Shown one piece after another: positions 17,944 to 26,342 of a stretch of DNA of 64,000 nt. A model generated the notes under the pieces. The model saw only the letters and a program-made list of their open reading frames with translations, did not search any database and was not told the origin of the DNA. The position numbers and the translations under genes are program-made. This DNA is from GWE2-42-39 sp942493345 (GTDB lineage Bacteria; Bacteroidota; Bacteroidia; Bacteroidales; Prolixibacteraceae). The first letter of the stretch is position 1. Every line of letters starts with the position of its first letter. The stretch spans positions 1,736,001-1,800,000 of the forward strand of contig OW818695.1 in assembly GCA_942493345.1 (NCBI GenBank). Reading direction: 5' to 3'.

Positions 17944-19599
17944 GTGGACAAATCGAAGATTAACACAGGGTTGATTCAGTGGAGTATTGTTTTACTTTCA
18001 TTGGTATATTTCAGCGGCCTGTTTATCCCGTTGACCGGTGATGCCGGAAAATATGCTGCAATCAGCCGCAATATTATTGAATCGGGTGATTGGATCAACC
18101 TTCAAATCCATCACCAGCCATACGATCAAAAACCGCATCTTATTTTCTGGCTTGGGGCATTGTTTTTTCAATTGTTTGGCATGTCGGCGTTTGTTTTCAA
18201 ACTATCGGCATTGTTGTTTTCCGTGTTGGGCTTTTATTCCACTTATCGTCTGGGGTGTTTGCTATACAACAGGCAAACCGGACTGCTGGCAATGTTGATT
18301 TTAATGTCTTCCGAAATCTGGCTCCTTTTTTCAAACGATATTCATACCGATATTTTAATGGCATCGTCCACCGTTTTTGGTTTGTGGCAACTGGTTGCTT
18401 TTCGGAAAGAAAAAAAGAAAATTCAGTTTGTGCTTGGTTTTATTGGAATCGGATTGGCCATCCTGTCGAAAGGTATGATTGCTTTGGCTGTCCCCGTTTT
18501 TGCCATCGGTGGACATTTGCTGATTAGCAAACAATATCGCGAACTTTTTCACCCGCGATGGCTGCTTGGGATTCCCATTCTGGCGCTGTTTTTTCTTCCG
18601 ACTATTATCGGAATTTACAGCCAACTGGGTTTCGAGGGCCTGCGTTTTTATTTCTGGGAAAACAATTTTGGCCGAATGAGTGGCGAATACAAAGGCAACA
18701 ACAACGACCCTTTTTTTTATTTCCATACCGCGCTATACATCTTACTTCCTTGGTCGTTGTGTTTTTTCCTTTCACTTTATCTTGAAGGAAAAGATTTGAT
18801 CCGGCAAAAACTGAAAAGCAGAAGTGAAAATGATTTTATTCTGATTAGTGGAATTGTTTTATTCTGGTTGCTTATCTCGGTTTCGAGAGCCAAAGCGCCG
18901 CATTTTTTGTTAGTTATTGCCCCACTTATTGCAATTTTAACAGCCGGGTGGCTTAACCGTATTTTTTCGGCAAATGAATTTTCATGGGTTCGAAGAGCCC
19001 TTAACATCTTCATATTGATACTCGGCCCCGGCTTCGTATTTTTTGCTGGGCTGGTTGCTTTTTTTCTTTTCCCTTCTTCGTCTTTGTTTTGGATTATTTG
19101 GGTACTTCTTGATTTGGCTTTAGTTTTAGTAATTTTGAAAACCGATTCGATCCTTCGTTTTGTCCTGATTTCAGTACTTGGAATTTCTTCCATTAATTTT
19201 TCATTTAACCTAGTGCTTTTCCCTGGCATGTTCAGTTATCATTCTACCATCCCGGCTTGCGAGCTTTTCAACAAACTGGCTGACGACGATGATGTGCTAC
19301 ATACCTGCAACTCCATTCATCGCGAGTTGTTTTTTTATTGCAAACACCCCGGGCTTTATCTCGAAGGCACCGATCAGCTTACGGAAATTGTAAAACAACC
19401 CAACACTTGGCTATACATGGACGAAACAGCCTACCTTTATCTAACGGTAAAGGAAATTGAGTTTGACGAGTGTTTTTCATTCAAACATAAGGATATGACC
19501 CGCCAGTCGATCCATTTTCTGAACCCGGCAACCCGGGAAAAATCGCTGAAAAATATGTATCTGGTGAAGATTGCAAAACAAAAAGGCTCCACATTGTGA
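17944..19599 (+). CDS. GT39/ArnT-like membrane glycosyltransferase
   Basis: Integral membrane enzyme of the GT-C fold that transfers a sugar from a polyprenyl-phosphate donor to a lipid or protein on the periplasmic side. The 551-residue protein has the ArnT/PMT signature: a short first helix, then the loop PLTGDAGKYAAISRNII with the catalytic-site Asp near residue 30, then about ten hydrophobic segments up to about 420, and a soluble C-terminal domain. It uses a GTG start at 17944; there is no in-frame ATG close by, and the first residues begin directly before the first membrane helix. The terminator overlaps the stop codon. Acceptor and donor sugar are not readable. Confidence 0.85.
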   Translation: MDKSKINTGLIQWSIVLLSLVYFSGLFIPLTGDAGKYAAISRNIIESGDWINLQIHHQPYDQKPHLIFWLGALFFQLFGMSAFVFKLSALLFSVLGFYSTYRLGCLLYNRQTGLLAMLILMSSEIWLLFSNDIHTDILMASSTVFGLWQLVAFRKEKKKIQFVLGFIGIGLAILSKGMIALAVPVFAIGGHLLISKQYRELFHPRWLLGIPILALFFLPTIIGIYSQLGFEGLRFYFWENNFGRMSGEYKGNNNDPFFYFHTALYILLPWSLCFFLSLYLEGKDLIRQKLKSRSENDFILISGIVLFWLLISVSRAKAPHFLLVIAPLIAILTAGWLNRIFSANEFSWVRRALNIFILILGPGFVFFAGLVAFFLFPSSSLFWIIWVLLDLALVLVILKTDSILRFVLISVLGISSINFSFNLVLFPGMFSYHSTIPACELFNKLADDDDVLHTCNSIHRELFFYCKHPGLYLEGTDQLTEIVKQPNTWLYMDETAYLYLTVKEIEFDECFSFKHKDMTRQSIHFLNPATREKSLKNMYLVKIAKQKGSTL

Positions 19600-19613
19600 A
19601 GCCCTTTTGTTGT
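19577..19613. terminator. Bidirectional terminator overlapping the GT39 stop codon
   Basis: Arms beginning AACAAAAAGGCT and ending AAGCCCTTTTGTT pair with one mismatch; a CACA/TGTG step closes the loop. T-runs exist on both strands, serving GT39 (+) and the TIM-barrel gene that ends at 19647 (-). Confidence 0.7.
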
Positions 19614-19646
19614 TCGCAATTTACGAATCTAAAATATCTCACAGTT

Positions 19647-20570
19647 CTAAAAACTATCGGCAGCGCGATACGCATCAATCAATGCCAATTCGCCTTCCTT
19701 GCCTTTTATGCTTTTCCCATGTTCTGCACACAAAACGCCATCGTACCCTTTGTCGAAAATGTGTTTAAAAACGTTTTTGTAGTTGATTTCGCCGGTTCCC
19801 GGTTCGTTGCGTCCAGGGTTGTCGCCTACATGGAAAGCGCCGATGTATTCCCATGCTTTATCAATATTCGGGATCAGGTTCCCTTCGGTAATTTGCTGAT
19901 GATAAATATCATTTACTATTTTGCAGGCCGGATGGTCCACGGCTTCGCAAATCATGTGCGCCTGCGGAATTTTGGTCAGGAACAAACCCGGATGATTGGT
20001 CCATGCGTTTAGCGGTTCCAGTACCAGTTGAAGACCGTTTTTTTCAACAATCTCACAACACATTCGCAAATTATCGATCACATTGGCCGTTTGGTAATCC
20101 CACTCCAGACCTTCGTCAAAACGACCGGGAACCACCAATGCACATTTTACGCCGGTACGTTTGGCGACTTCAATGCCTTCCTGCATTTTCTTCTTCAGCA
20201 TTTCCTTTATTTCGGCGTCTTGGGTTACAAACGATTTCACTTTAAAATCGGCATACAAAACAAAAGGTCCCAAATCCATGTCGCGTTTAGCCAGTTCACT
20301 GGCAATTTTTTCCTGGAGTGCCGGTTCTTTGCTCATCAACCCGTTGTCGAAAACAGCACGAAATCCCTGATCCGAAATAAATTTGATATTGTCAATCGGA
20401 TCTTTTCCTGCATGTTCATTGAAAGTGCCTAGGTGCGGAGCATATTTTAACTTGAATTTTGCACTGTTCGAAGCCGGTTTGCCGGAGGCAATAGATTGGG
20501 ATACTCCGGTCAGACTGGTTATAGCAACCCCAGCAATTGTAGCATTTTTCAAAAAGTTACGTCGTTCCAT
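19647..20570 (-). CDS. Exported TIM-barrel protein, hydroxypyruvate isomerase / sugar epimerase-like
   Basis: Xylose-isomerase-like TIM-barrel enzyme, probably metal-dependent and acting on a keto-sugar or small hydroxy-keto acid. The 307-residue protein has a Tat-like leader (ERRNFLKN with Arg3-Arg4, then a hydrophobic segment to about residue 25), so it is likely periplasmic. Metal-ligand candidates follow the family order: Glu in LVLEPLNAW, Asp and His in IVNDIYHQQI, His in GAFHVGDNPGRNEPGTGEI and Glu in CAEHG. The FHVGDNPGRNEPGTGEINY segment is typical of the hydroxypyruvate-isomerase subgroup. Divergent from the Gfo/Idh-TIM-Gfo/Idh run that starts at 20855, and probably part of the same pathway. 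Confidence 0.85.
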   Translation of the reverse strand: MERRNFLKNATIAGVAITSLTGVSQSIASGKPASNSAKFKLKYAPHLGTFNEHAGKDPIDNIKFISDQGFRAVFDNGLMSKEPALQEKIASELAKRDMDLGPFVLYADFKVKSFVTQDAEIKEMLKKKMQEGIEVAKRTGVKCALVVPGRFDEGLEWDYQTANVIDNLRMCCEIVEKNGLQLVLEPLNAWTNHPGLFLTKIPQAHMICEAVDHPACKIVNDIYHQQITEGNLIPNIDKAWEYIGAFHVGDNPGRNEPGTGEINYKNVFKHIFDKGYDGVLCAEHGKSIKGKEGELALIDAYRAADSF

Positions 20571-20794
20571 GTTTGTATTATTGGGTTTAGATTATTCTCG
20601 ATAAAAATACAGAAATGGAAGTTTCCTGCAAAACTTTTTTATTTCCAGGATGACGGGGTCTAATTGCACTTCTTCGAGCTTCATCTTTCAGGCAAAAATT
20701 AAAGATTCACACGCCCTGTTCTATTCTGGTAGGTTTTTTTTGAACAAACATTCCTCTTTTAAAAAAGTTTTCTAATTTTACATTTCAACAAAAT

Positions 20795-20829
20795 CAGCGA
20801 GGGGTTTGACTGACGTGAACTCCTCGCTG
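20795..20829 (+). other. Leader hairpin before the sugar gene run
   Basis: Arms CAGCGAGGGGT / ACTCCTCGCTG (11 bp with one G-U) around a 13-nt loop, ending 25 bp before the ATG. A near-consensus -7 box, TAATTTTA at 20773-20780, would put this stem-loop at the extreme 5' end of the mRNA. No T-tract follows. Confidence 0.55.
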
Positions 20830-20854
20830 TTGCAATGTAACCAATAAACCCAAA

Positions 20855-22015
20855 ATGATCATGAATAGAAAATTACGCATGGGCATGGTTGGAGGCGGAA
20901 GCGATGCTTTTATCGGCGCGATCCACCGGCTTGCTGCCCTGATGGACAATCAAATTGAACTTGTTTGCGGTTGTTTCAGTGTAAATCCTGAAATCTCTGT
21001 TTCTTCGGGAAAATCTTATTTCTTACCCGACAATCGTGTTTACAAAACGTACCAGGAAATGTTTGTGAATGAAGTCAAACTTCCGGAAGGTGAACGCATG
21101 GATTTTGTAACCATCGTAACACCTAATTTTGCCCATTTTGCACCCGCCGTGATGGCTTTGGAAAACGGATTTCACGTGGTGATCGACAAACCCATTACAT
21201 TTACACTGGACGAAGCACTTCAACTTCAGAAAAAACTGGATGAAACCGGTTTGACGCTTGCCTTGACACATACTTATTCCGGTTATCCGGCCGTGAAACA
21301 TGCCCGTCAAATGGTTGCCAACGGCGACCTGGGAAAAATAAGAAAAGTTTTTGTAGAGTACCCACAGGGCTGGCTGGCTTCGAAAGTGGAAGATGCCGGT
21401 AACGCGCAGGCTTCGTGGCGCACCGATCCAAAACGTTCGGGCAAAGCGGGTTGTATGGGCGACATCGGTACCCATGCACATCATCTGGCAGAGTACATTA
21501 CCGGACTGAAAACTACTGAAATTTGTGCCGAACTGAACATATTTGTTCCCGGACGCTTGTTGGATGACGACGGCGCTGTTTTAATGCGTTTCAATAATGG
21601 AGCCAGAGGCGTTTTAGTAGCTTCGCAAATATGTACAGGGGTGGAAAATGCTCTGAAAATACGCGTATATGGAGAAAAAGGCGGCCTTGAATGGGCACAG
21701 GAAGAACCCAATTCGTTACTTGTAAGATGGGCAAACCGTCCGACAGAAATAATTCGTACCGGAACCGGCAATCATTATTCACTGGGAACTTTCAATACCC
21801 GCACTCCGGGTGGCCATCCGGAAGGTTACCTCGAAGCATTTGCCAATATTTACCGCAATTTCTCACTTACTGTCCGCGCCCGGATGAACGGAGAAGAAAC
21901 CAAAGCAGAATGGCTCGATTTCCCGGGTATTGAAGACGGAATCCGGGGGATGCAGTTTATCGACAAAGTGGTTGAGGCTGGCTACAATAATGATGTAAAA
22001 TGGATTAAATTTTAG
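20855..22015 (+). CDS. Cytoplasmic Gfo/Idh/MocA-family oxidoreductase
   Basis: NAD(P)-dependent sugar oxidoreductase, first gene of a three-gene run. The 386-residue protein has no signal peptide. The Rossmann motif GMVGGGSDAFIGAIHR starts near residue 10, the family Lys is in VVIDKPITF near 112, and the substrate-side His lies in CMGDIGTHAHHLAEYITG near 205-222. This variant, with GGGSDAFIG and the DIGTHAHHL motif, is common in Bacteroidota sugar-catabolic clusters beside TIM-barrel epimerases. ATG at 20855 or 20861 (Met3) are both possible and differ by two residues. The next gene begins 74 bp on, after a perfect hairpin. Confidence 0.9.
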   Translation: MIMNRKLRMGMVGGGSDAFIGAIHRLAALMDNQIELVCGCFSVNPEISVSSGKSYFLPDNRVYKTYQEMFVNEVKLPEGERMDFVTIVTPNFAHFAPAVMALENGFHVVIDKPITFTLDEALQLQKKLDETGLTLALTHTYSGYPAVKHARQMVANGDLGKIRKVFVEYPQGWLASKVEDAGNAQASWRTDPKRSGKAGCMGDIGTHAHHLAEYITGLKTTEICAELNIFVPGRLLDDDGAVLMRFNNGARGVLVASQICTGVENALKIRVYGEKGGLEWAQEEPNSLLVRWANRPTEIIRTGTGNHYSLGTFNTRTPGGHPEGYLEAFANIYRNFSLTVRARMNGEETKAEWLDFPGIEDGIRGMQFIDKVVEAGYNNDVKWIKF

Positions 22016-22025
22016 AACTTTTTTT

Positions 22026-22058
22026 AGTTAGAGGCTGACTTTAAGTCAGCCTCTAACT
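22026..22058 (+). other. Perfect intercistronic hairpin (15-bp arms)
   Basis: Arms AGTTAGAGGCTGACT / AGTCAGCCTCTAACT with a TTA loop, between two co-directional genes. Only three T follow, so full termination is doubtful; mRNA end protection or partial attenuation is plausible. It shares a GAGGCTG/CAGCCTC core with hairpins at 23093 and 40548. Confidence 0.7.
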
Positions 22059-22089
22059 TTCCAATAGAAACCAATAAAACAAAATAACC

Positions 22090-23085
22090 ATGAGCAGACC
22101 AGTAACAATTTTTACCGGGCAATGGGCCGACCTGCCTTTCGAAAACACATGCCAAAAAGCAAAAGAATTTGGGTACGACGGAGTAGAACTTTGCTGTTGG
22201 GGCGATCATATTGAAATAAACAAAGCTGATCAGTCCTATTGCGATGAACGAAAAGCCCTTCTCGACCAATATGGATTAAAAATATTTGCCATTTCATCAC
22301 ACTTGGTTGGACAGTGCGTATGCGATAATATCGACGATCGGCACAAAGGAATTTTGCCCGATTACATCTGGGGTGACGGCGATCCGGAAGGTGTTCGTCA
22401 GCGTGCCGCAAAAGACATGGTTGATGCCGGGCATGTGGCCAAACGGCTAGGTTTGGATACTGTCGTCGGGTTTACCGGGAGTTCGATATGGCACATGTTG
22501 TATTCGTTCCCGGCCGTTTCTCAGGAACGGATTGACAAAGGGTACGAGGATTTTGCCCGACGCTGGAAACCCATTCTCGATGAGTATCAGAAAATAGGGG
22601 TGAAATTCGCATTGGAAGTGCATCCAACAGAAATTGCCTTCGACATTGAATCGGCTCGACGCGCATTGAAAGCGCTCGACTATCACCCGGCATTTGGCTT
22701 CAACTTCGACCCCAGTCATTTGGGCTACCAGGGAGTCGATTATGTCCGTTTCATCTACGAATTCTCCGACCGTATTTTCCATGTTCACATGAAAGACGCC
22801 TATTGGAGCGATGTGCCAATGACTGTTGGTGTTTTCGGAGGTCATGTTGAATTTGGCGACAACCGCCGTTTCTGGAATTTCCGGAGCCTTGGCCGCGGAA
22901 AAATTAATTTCGAGAATATTATCCGCGCTTTGAACGATATTGGTTACCAGGGGCCACTTTCTGTTGAATGGGAAGATAGCGGCATGAACCGCGAAGCAGG
23001 CGCTGCCGAAGCATGTAAATTCGTAAAAAACGTCGATTTCGAACCCTCGAATATTGCATTCGATGCCGCCATGCAAAAAGATTAA
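22090..23085 (+). CDS. Cytoplasmic TIM-barrel sugar isomerase/epimerase-like protein
   Basis: Xylose-isomerase-like (AP endonuclease 2 superfamily) enzyme, cytoplasmic. The 331-residue protein shows the family ligands in order: Glu in GYDGVELCCWGDH near 32, Glu and His in FALEVHPTEIAFD near 178, Asp and His in GFNFDPSHLGYQG, His in IFHVHMKDAYW near 235, and Glu in LSVEWEDSGMNRE near 300. The HMKDAYW and GRGKINF motifs match the group that sits with Gfo/Idh dehydrogenases. In characterised clusters such proteins act on keto-sugars (epimerase, isomerase or 3-keto-glycoside lyase); which applies here is not readable. Confidence 0.88.
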   Translation: MSRPVTIFTGQWADLPFENTCQKAKEFGYDGVELCCWGDHIEINKADQSYCDERKALLDQYGLKIFAISSHLVGQCVCDNIDDRHKGILPDYIWGDGDPEGVRQRAAKDMVDAGHVAKRLGLDTVVGFTGSSIWHMLYSFPAVSQERIDKGYEDFARRWKPILDEYQKIGVKFALEVHPTEIAFDIESARRALKALDYHPAFGFNFDPSHLGYQGVDYVRFIYEFSDRIFHVHMKDAYWSDVPMTVGVFGGHVEFGDNRRFWNFRSLGRGKINFENIIRALNDIGYQGPLSVEWEDSGMNREAGAAEACKFVKNVDFEPSNIAFDAAMQKD

Positions 23086-23092
23086 ATACAAT

Positions 23093-23125
23093 ACAGAGAG
23101 ACAGGCTTAAAACCAGCCTCTCTGT
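23093..23125 (+). other. Intercistronic hairpin before the third gene of the run
   Basis: Outer 8-bp arms ACAGAGAG / CTCTCTGT, a small bulge, then GCT/AGC closing the loop, 8 bp after the stop and 24 bp before the next ATG. No T-tract. Confidence 0.55.
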
Positions 23126-23148
23126 TCATAAAAAAACCACATACTAAA

Positions 23149-24468
23149 ATGGAATCAAACCGAAGGACATTTATAAAAAACACAGCTGTTGCAGCAGCCG
23201 GAATCGGACTTGCAACAGGCATAACAACAGCGATGAATTCTTGTATTGGAGCAAATGAGAAATTGCGTTGTGGACTGATCGGCGCGAAGGGAATGGGCTT
23301 TGCTGACCTCACTGCTTTTCTGAAACAGGAAAACACTGAATGTGTAGCTATTTGCGATATCGATCAGCGCGTGCTCGACAAACGGGGCAGTGATGTTGAA
23401 AAAATTCAGGGCAAAAGGCCAAAACTATACAACGATTTCCGAAAATTACTGGAAGACAAAGAAGTGGATGCAGTAATTATCGGTACCCCTGACCACTGGC
23501 ATTGCCTGATTTTTGTAGAAGCCTGTAAGGCAGGCAAAGCGGTGTACTGCGAAAAACCGTTGGCTAATTCCATCGAAGAAATCAACATTATGGAAAAGAC
23601 GGCAAACAAGTACAAAACCATCGTCCAGGTTGGCATGTGGCAACGCAGTGATCCGCACTGGCAAGATGCAGTTAACTTTGTGAATTCAGGCAAATTGGGT
23701 AAAATCAGAACCGTGCGTACCTGGTCGTATCAAGGCTGGATGAATTCAATACCGGTACAACCCGACGGGCCTGTCCCCGAAGGTGTTGACTACAATTTCT
23801 GGTTGGGACCAGCCCAAGAACGTCCGTTCAACCCCAACCGGTTTCATTTTAATTTCCGTTGGTTTTGGGATTATGCAGGTGGTTTGATGACCGATTGGGG
23901 TGTGCATATTATCGATTTCGGGTTATTTGGCATGAATGTTTCATCTCCCAAATCGGTGATGGCCATGGGCGGTAAGTTTGCTTACCCCGACGATGCCTGC
24001 GAAACCCCCGACACGTTGCAGGCCTTGTATGAGTTCGACGGATTTACCATGTTATGGGACCACGGAATCGGCATTGACGGCGGTTATTACGGACGCACGC
24101 ATGGCGTTGGTTTTGTTGGTAACAATGGCACATTGGTGGTCGACCGGCAGGGTTGGGAAGTTATTCCTGAGGTAAAGGACAAAAAGCCGTTGATGGACCG
24201 TGTCGAACTTCAACTTGGCCAAAATAAAGGGCTCGAATTACATATGAAAAATTTTGTCGAAGGAATTCGCAGCAACAACCGGAACCTGAATTGCAGTGCT
24301 GAAAAAGCTGCCAACACAGCCCGCATTGCACACTTGGGAAATATTGCCTACAAAACCGGACGCAGGTTATACTGGGATGCCGAAAAGAGTCAGTTTATAA
24401 ACGACGATGAAGCAAATAGCTTGTTGACGCCGACATACAGGTCGCCCTGGGTCCTCCCGAAAATTTGA
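23149..24468 (+). CDS. Tat-exported Gfo/Idh/MocA-family oxidoreductase
   Basis: Second oxidoreductase of the run, but exported. The 439-residue protein has a twin-arginine leader (NRRTFIKN, residues 4-11), a hydrophobic core and a Cys at the end of AMNSC near residue 28; the box is less ideal than a standard lipobox, so lipid attachment is uncertain. Rossmann motif RCGLIGAKGMGFADL near 37-51; family Lys136 in CEKPLANS; active-site region DWGVHIIDFGLFG near 250. Conserved GTPDHWH (about 109-115) and VGMWQRSDPHW are typical of the Bacteroidota/Planctomycetota exported subgroup. Likely substrate is a glycan-derived sugar released outside the cytoplasm; inference only. Confidence 0.9.
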   Translation: MESNRRTFIKNTAVAAAGIGLATGITTAMNSCIGANEKLRCGLIGAKGMGFADLTAFLKQENTECVAICDIDQRVLDKRGSDVEKIQGKRPKLYNDFRKLLEDKEVDAVIIGTPDHWHCLIFVEACKAGKAVYCEKPLANSIEEINIMEKTANKYKTIVQVGMWQRSDPHWQDAVNFVNSGKLGKIRTVRTWSYQGWMNSIPVQPDGPVPEGVDYNFWLGPAQERPFNPNRFHFNFRWFWDYAGGLMTDWGVHIIDFGLFGMNVSSPKSVMAMGGKFAYPDDACETPDTLQALYEFDGFTMLWDHGIGIDGGYYGRTHGVGFVGNNGTLVVDRQGWEVIPEVKDKKPLMDRVELQLGQNKGLELHMKNFVEGIRSNNRNLNCSAEKAANTARIAHLGNIAYKTGRRLYWDAEKSQFINDDEANSLLTPTYRSPWVLPKI

Positions 24469-24797
24469 TCGGATAATGGTTGAATTTCAGGCTGAATATT
24501 GCAATTTATCGACATTTGAGGCAAAAACATCCTTTTTTTCAACCTGAAAATATATTTAAGAATATATTCTTTTGAATTTTTACTGATATTGTTGGAAACT
24601 TCAGGAACAAGCGATATTTTAGTATCGTTTTGGTGCATTCCGCAAGTGGACAGTGCCTTTTAACAATCCTTTAGTAAGAAAGCTACTCTTTTTGGGGTGG
24701 CTTTCATCTTTCAAATTCCGATTATTCTACGATTTGAAAATATAGAAAGGCCCCATCTCGAAAAAAGGAACGAGGTCATCCGTGCTTTTTATATTTC
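24469..24797. other. Convergent intergenic region with a weak hairpin
   Basis: A 329-bp spacer with no believable open frame. The only structure is GAAAGCTACTC / GGGTGGCTTTC near 24680-24706, imperfect and with a poor T-tract, which could end transcripts from the sugar run. On the minus strand, downstream of arsR, a CTCG/CGAG stem is too short to call. Confidence 0.45.
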
Positions 24798-25100
24798 TTA
24801 TTCGCAGGTACAGCGATTCAAACAGTCGATAATCTGACTTAGCGTGTCGTGCTTCAGATAATAAAAGGTATTTTTTCCTTCCCGTTTCGAACATAAAACA
24901 CCTTTATCTTTCAATATTCCCAAATGGTGTGAAGTGGTTGATTGCTCGATTCCGAGCAATTCGTGTATTTCGGTAACAGTAAGTTTCTTTCCGTTTTCCA
25001 GATTTTTCAAAATTGCAATCCGCATCGGATGGGCAATCGCTTTTAGCATATTTGAAGCCAGTTCGAGCCGGTCGATATCCATTTTCTGAAAATTCATCAT
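24798..25100 (-). CDS. ArsR/SmtB-family winged-helix regulator
   Basis: Small homodimeric repressor that leaves DNA on binding metal or on thiol modification. The 100-residue protein has the winged-helix core AIAHPMRIAILKNL (21-34), the recognition helix region GIEQSTTSHHLGILKDKGVL (50-69) and the wing REGKNTFYYL (73-82). Four cysteines are present: C70 in the recognition-helix end and C93, C97 and C99 in a CxxxCxC tail, which could form a thiol metal site or redox switch. The classical CxC of ArsR alpha-3 is absent. No metal transporter is adjacent; the divergent neighbour is a polyprenyl synthase. A perfect palindrome lies 22 bp upstream of its start. Confidence 0.9.
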   Translation of the reverse strand: MMNFQKMDIDRLELASNMLKAIAHPMRIAILKNLENGKKLTVTEIHELLGIEQSTTSHHLGILKDKGVLCSKREGKNTFYYLKHDTLSQIIDCLNRCTCE

Positions 25101-25122
25101 ATAAATTTTTTGTAAGACAAAT

Positions 25123-25142
25123 GCAAATATATAAATATTTGC
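25123..25142. promoter_or_regulatory. Candidate ArsR operator (20-bp palindrome)
   Basis: GCAAATAT-ATAA-ATATTTGC: perfect 8-bp arms and a 4-bp spacer, 22 bp upstream of arsR, with the ATAT...ATAT core typical of ArsR-family sites. It also lies upstream of the divergent polyprenyl synthase, so it could affect both. Confidence 0.6.
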
Positions 25143-25267
25143 TGTCCTTTTTCATATAAAGCGGCTACAAATCAGCTATTTTCTGATCAACAAGAATACG
25201 AAGAGATAAAATCTAAAAGAAGAAGTCATTTTATTTTTTTATTTTTGAGGATACAAAAATTGCCTGG

Positions 25268-26242
25268 ATGACCTCTCTGGATATTATTCAATTACCGATT
25301 AAAAAAGAGCTGAAAGATTTTGAAGCTTATTTTAAGGAAGCGATCAAAAGCGATATTCCTTTGTTGGAAATAGTTATCCGGTATATTCTTCGGAAAAAAG
25401 GCAAACAGATGCGCCCGATGTTCGTTTTTCTTTCGGCCAAAATACTGGGAGAATTTAACGAATCGACTCACCTTGCCGCTTCGGGAATCGAATTGTTGCA
25501 TACAGCCACCTTATTGCACGACGATGTTGTGGATGAATCGTATGAACGGAGGGGCAGCTTTTCGATCAACGCACTTTGGAAAAATAAAATTGCAGTATTG
25601 GTTGGCGATTATATTTTGGCACGTGGTTTTCTCAATGCATTAGATGAAAAAAGATACCGCTATTTGCACCTGATCAGCCGAGCCGTGAAGGACATGAGCG
25701 AAGGGGAAATTCTGCAGATGCGCAAAAGCCGCAAACTCGATATCGATTTCGATACGTATTTTGAAATTATTAAAAAGAAAACTGCCTCGCTGATTGCGAC
25801 CAGCATGGCCATGGGGGCAGCTTCGGTAAGCGAAGATGATGAAATGGTGGAAAAGATGTTCCAGATCGGCCTTGATGTGGGAATTGCTTTCCAGATAAAA
25901 GATGATATTTTCGATTACCAGTCGAAGGGAATTTTAGGAAAACCAACCGGAAACGACATCAAGGAAAAGAAAATAACCCTGCCGTTGCTGTATGTGCTGG
26001 AACAATCGAGTAGTGCCGAAAAGCGAAGAATTCTCGGGCTGGTTAAAAAGAAAAACAAAAATGCGGCAAAGGTGAAGGAACTGGTCGATTTGGTGGTGGC
26101 GAAAGGAGGTTTGGAATATGCAGAACAACGAATGAATGAATTCAAAGACAAAGCCATCGGTCAAATCATGCAGCTCCCGGAAAGCCAATCGCGCGAATCG
26201 CTTATCGAATTGGTAAATTACACTACCACCCGGAAAAAGTAA
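25268..26242 (+). CDS. Polyprenyl diphosphate synthase (trans, long-chain)
   Basis: Condenses isopentenyl diphosphate onto an allylic diphosphate to make the long prenyl chain used for menaquinone. The 324-residue protein has the first aspartate-rich motif D85-D86-V-V-D89 and the second D212-D213-I-F-D216. KKGKQMRPMF near 44-52 corresponds to the IPP-binding Gly-Lys-x-x-Arg-Pro. The residues four and five before the first motif are T81 and A80, small, which in this family fits a long-chain product; the exact length is not readable. Followed by a bidirectional terminator; divergent from arsR. Confidence 0.92.
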   Translation: MTSLDIIQLPIKKELKDFEAYFKEAIKSDIPLLEIVIRYILRKKGKQMRPMFVFLSAKILGEFNESTHLAASGIELLHTATLLHDDVVDESYERRGSFSINALWKNKIAVLVGDYILARGFLNALDEKRYRYLHLISRAVKDMSEGEILQMRKSRKLDIDFDTYFEIIKKKTASLIATSMAMGAASVSEDDEMVEKMFQIGLDVGIAFQIKDDIFDYQSKGILGKPTGNDIKEKKITLPLLYVLEQSSSAEKRRILGLVKKKNKNAAKVKELVDLVVAKGGLEYAEQRMNEFKDKAIGQIMQLPESQSRESLIELVNYTTTRKK

Positions 26243-26285
26243 TGACCTGCTCGTTTTTGGTACTTAAAACATCCGGCTTAAATAT

Positions 26286-26330
26286 AAAAGAGCAGATGAC
26301 CCAAGATCACCTGCTCATCGCTTTTATTCT
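26286..26330. terminator. Convergent terminator, copy A of a repeated 45-bp element
   Basis: Stem GAGCAGATGA / TCACCTGCTC (one mismatch), then TCGCTTTTATTCT. It lies between the convergent polyprenyl synthase and TonB receptor genes. The 45-bp sequence matches the minus-strand copy at 54223-54267 at 37 of 45 positions. Confidence 0.7.
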
Positions 26331-26342
26331 TGAGCTGATGTC

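Noticed and set aside
24390..24638. 82-codon minus-strand frame at the end of the third sugar gene
   Set aside because: Overlaps the conserved C-terminus of the Gfo/Idh gene and lacks coding character.
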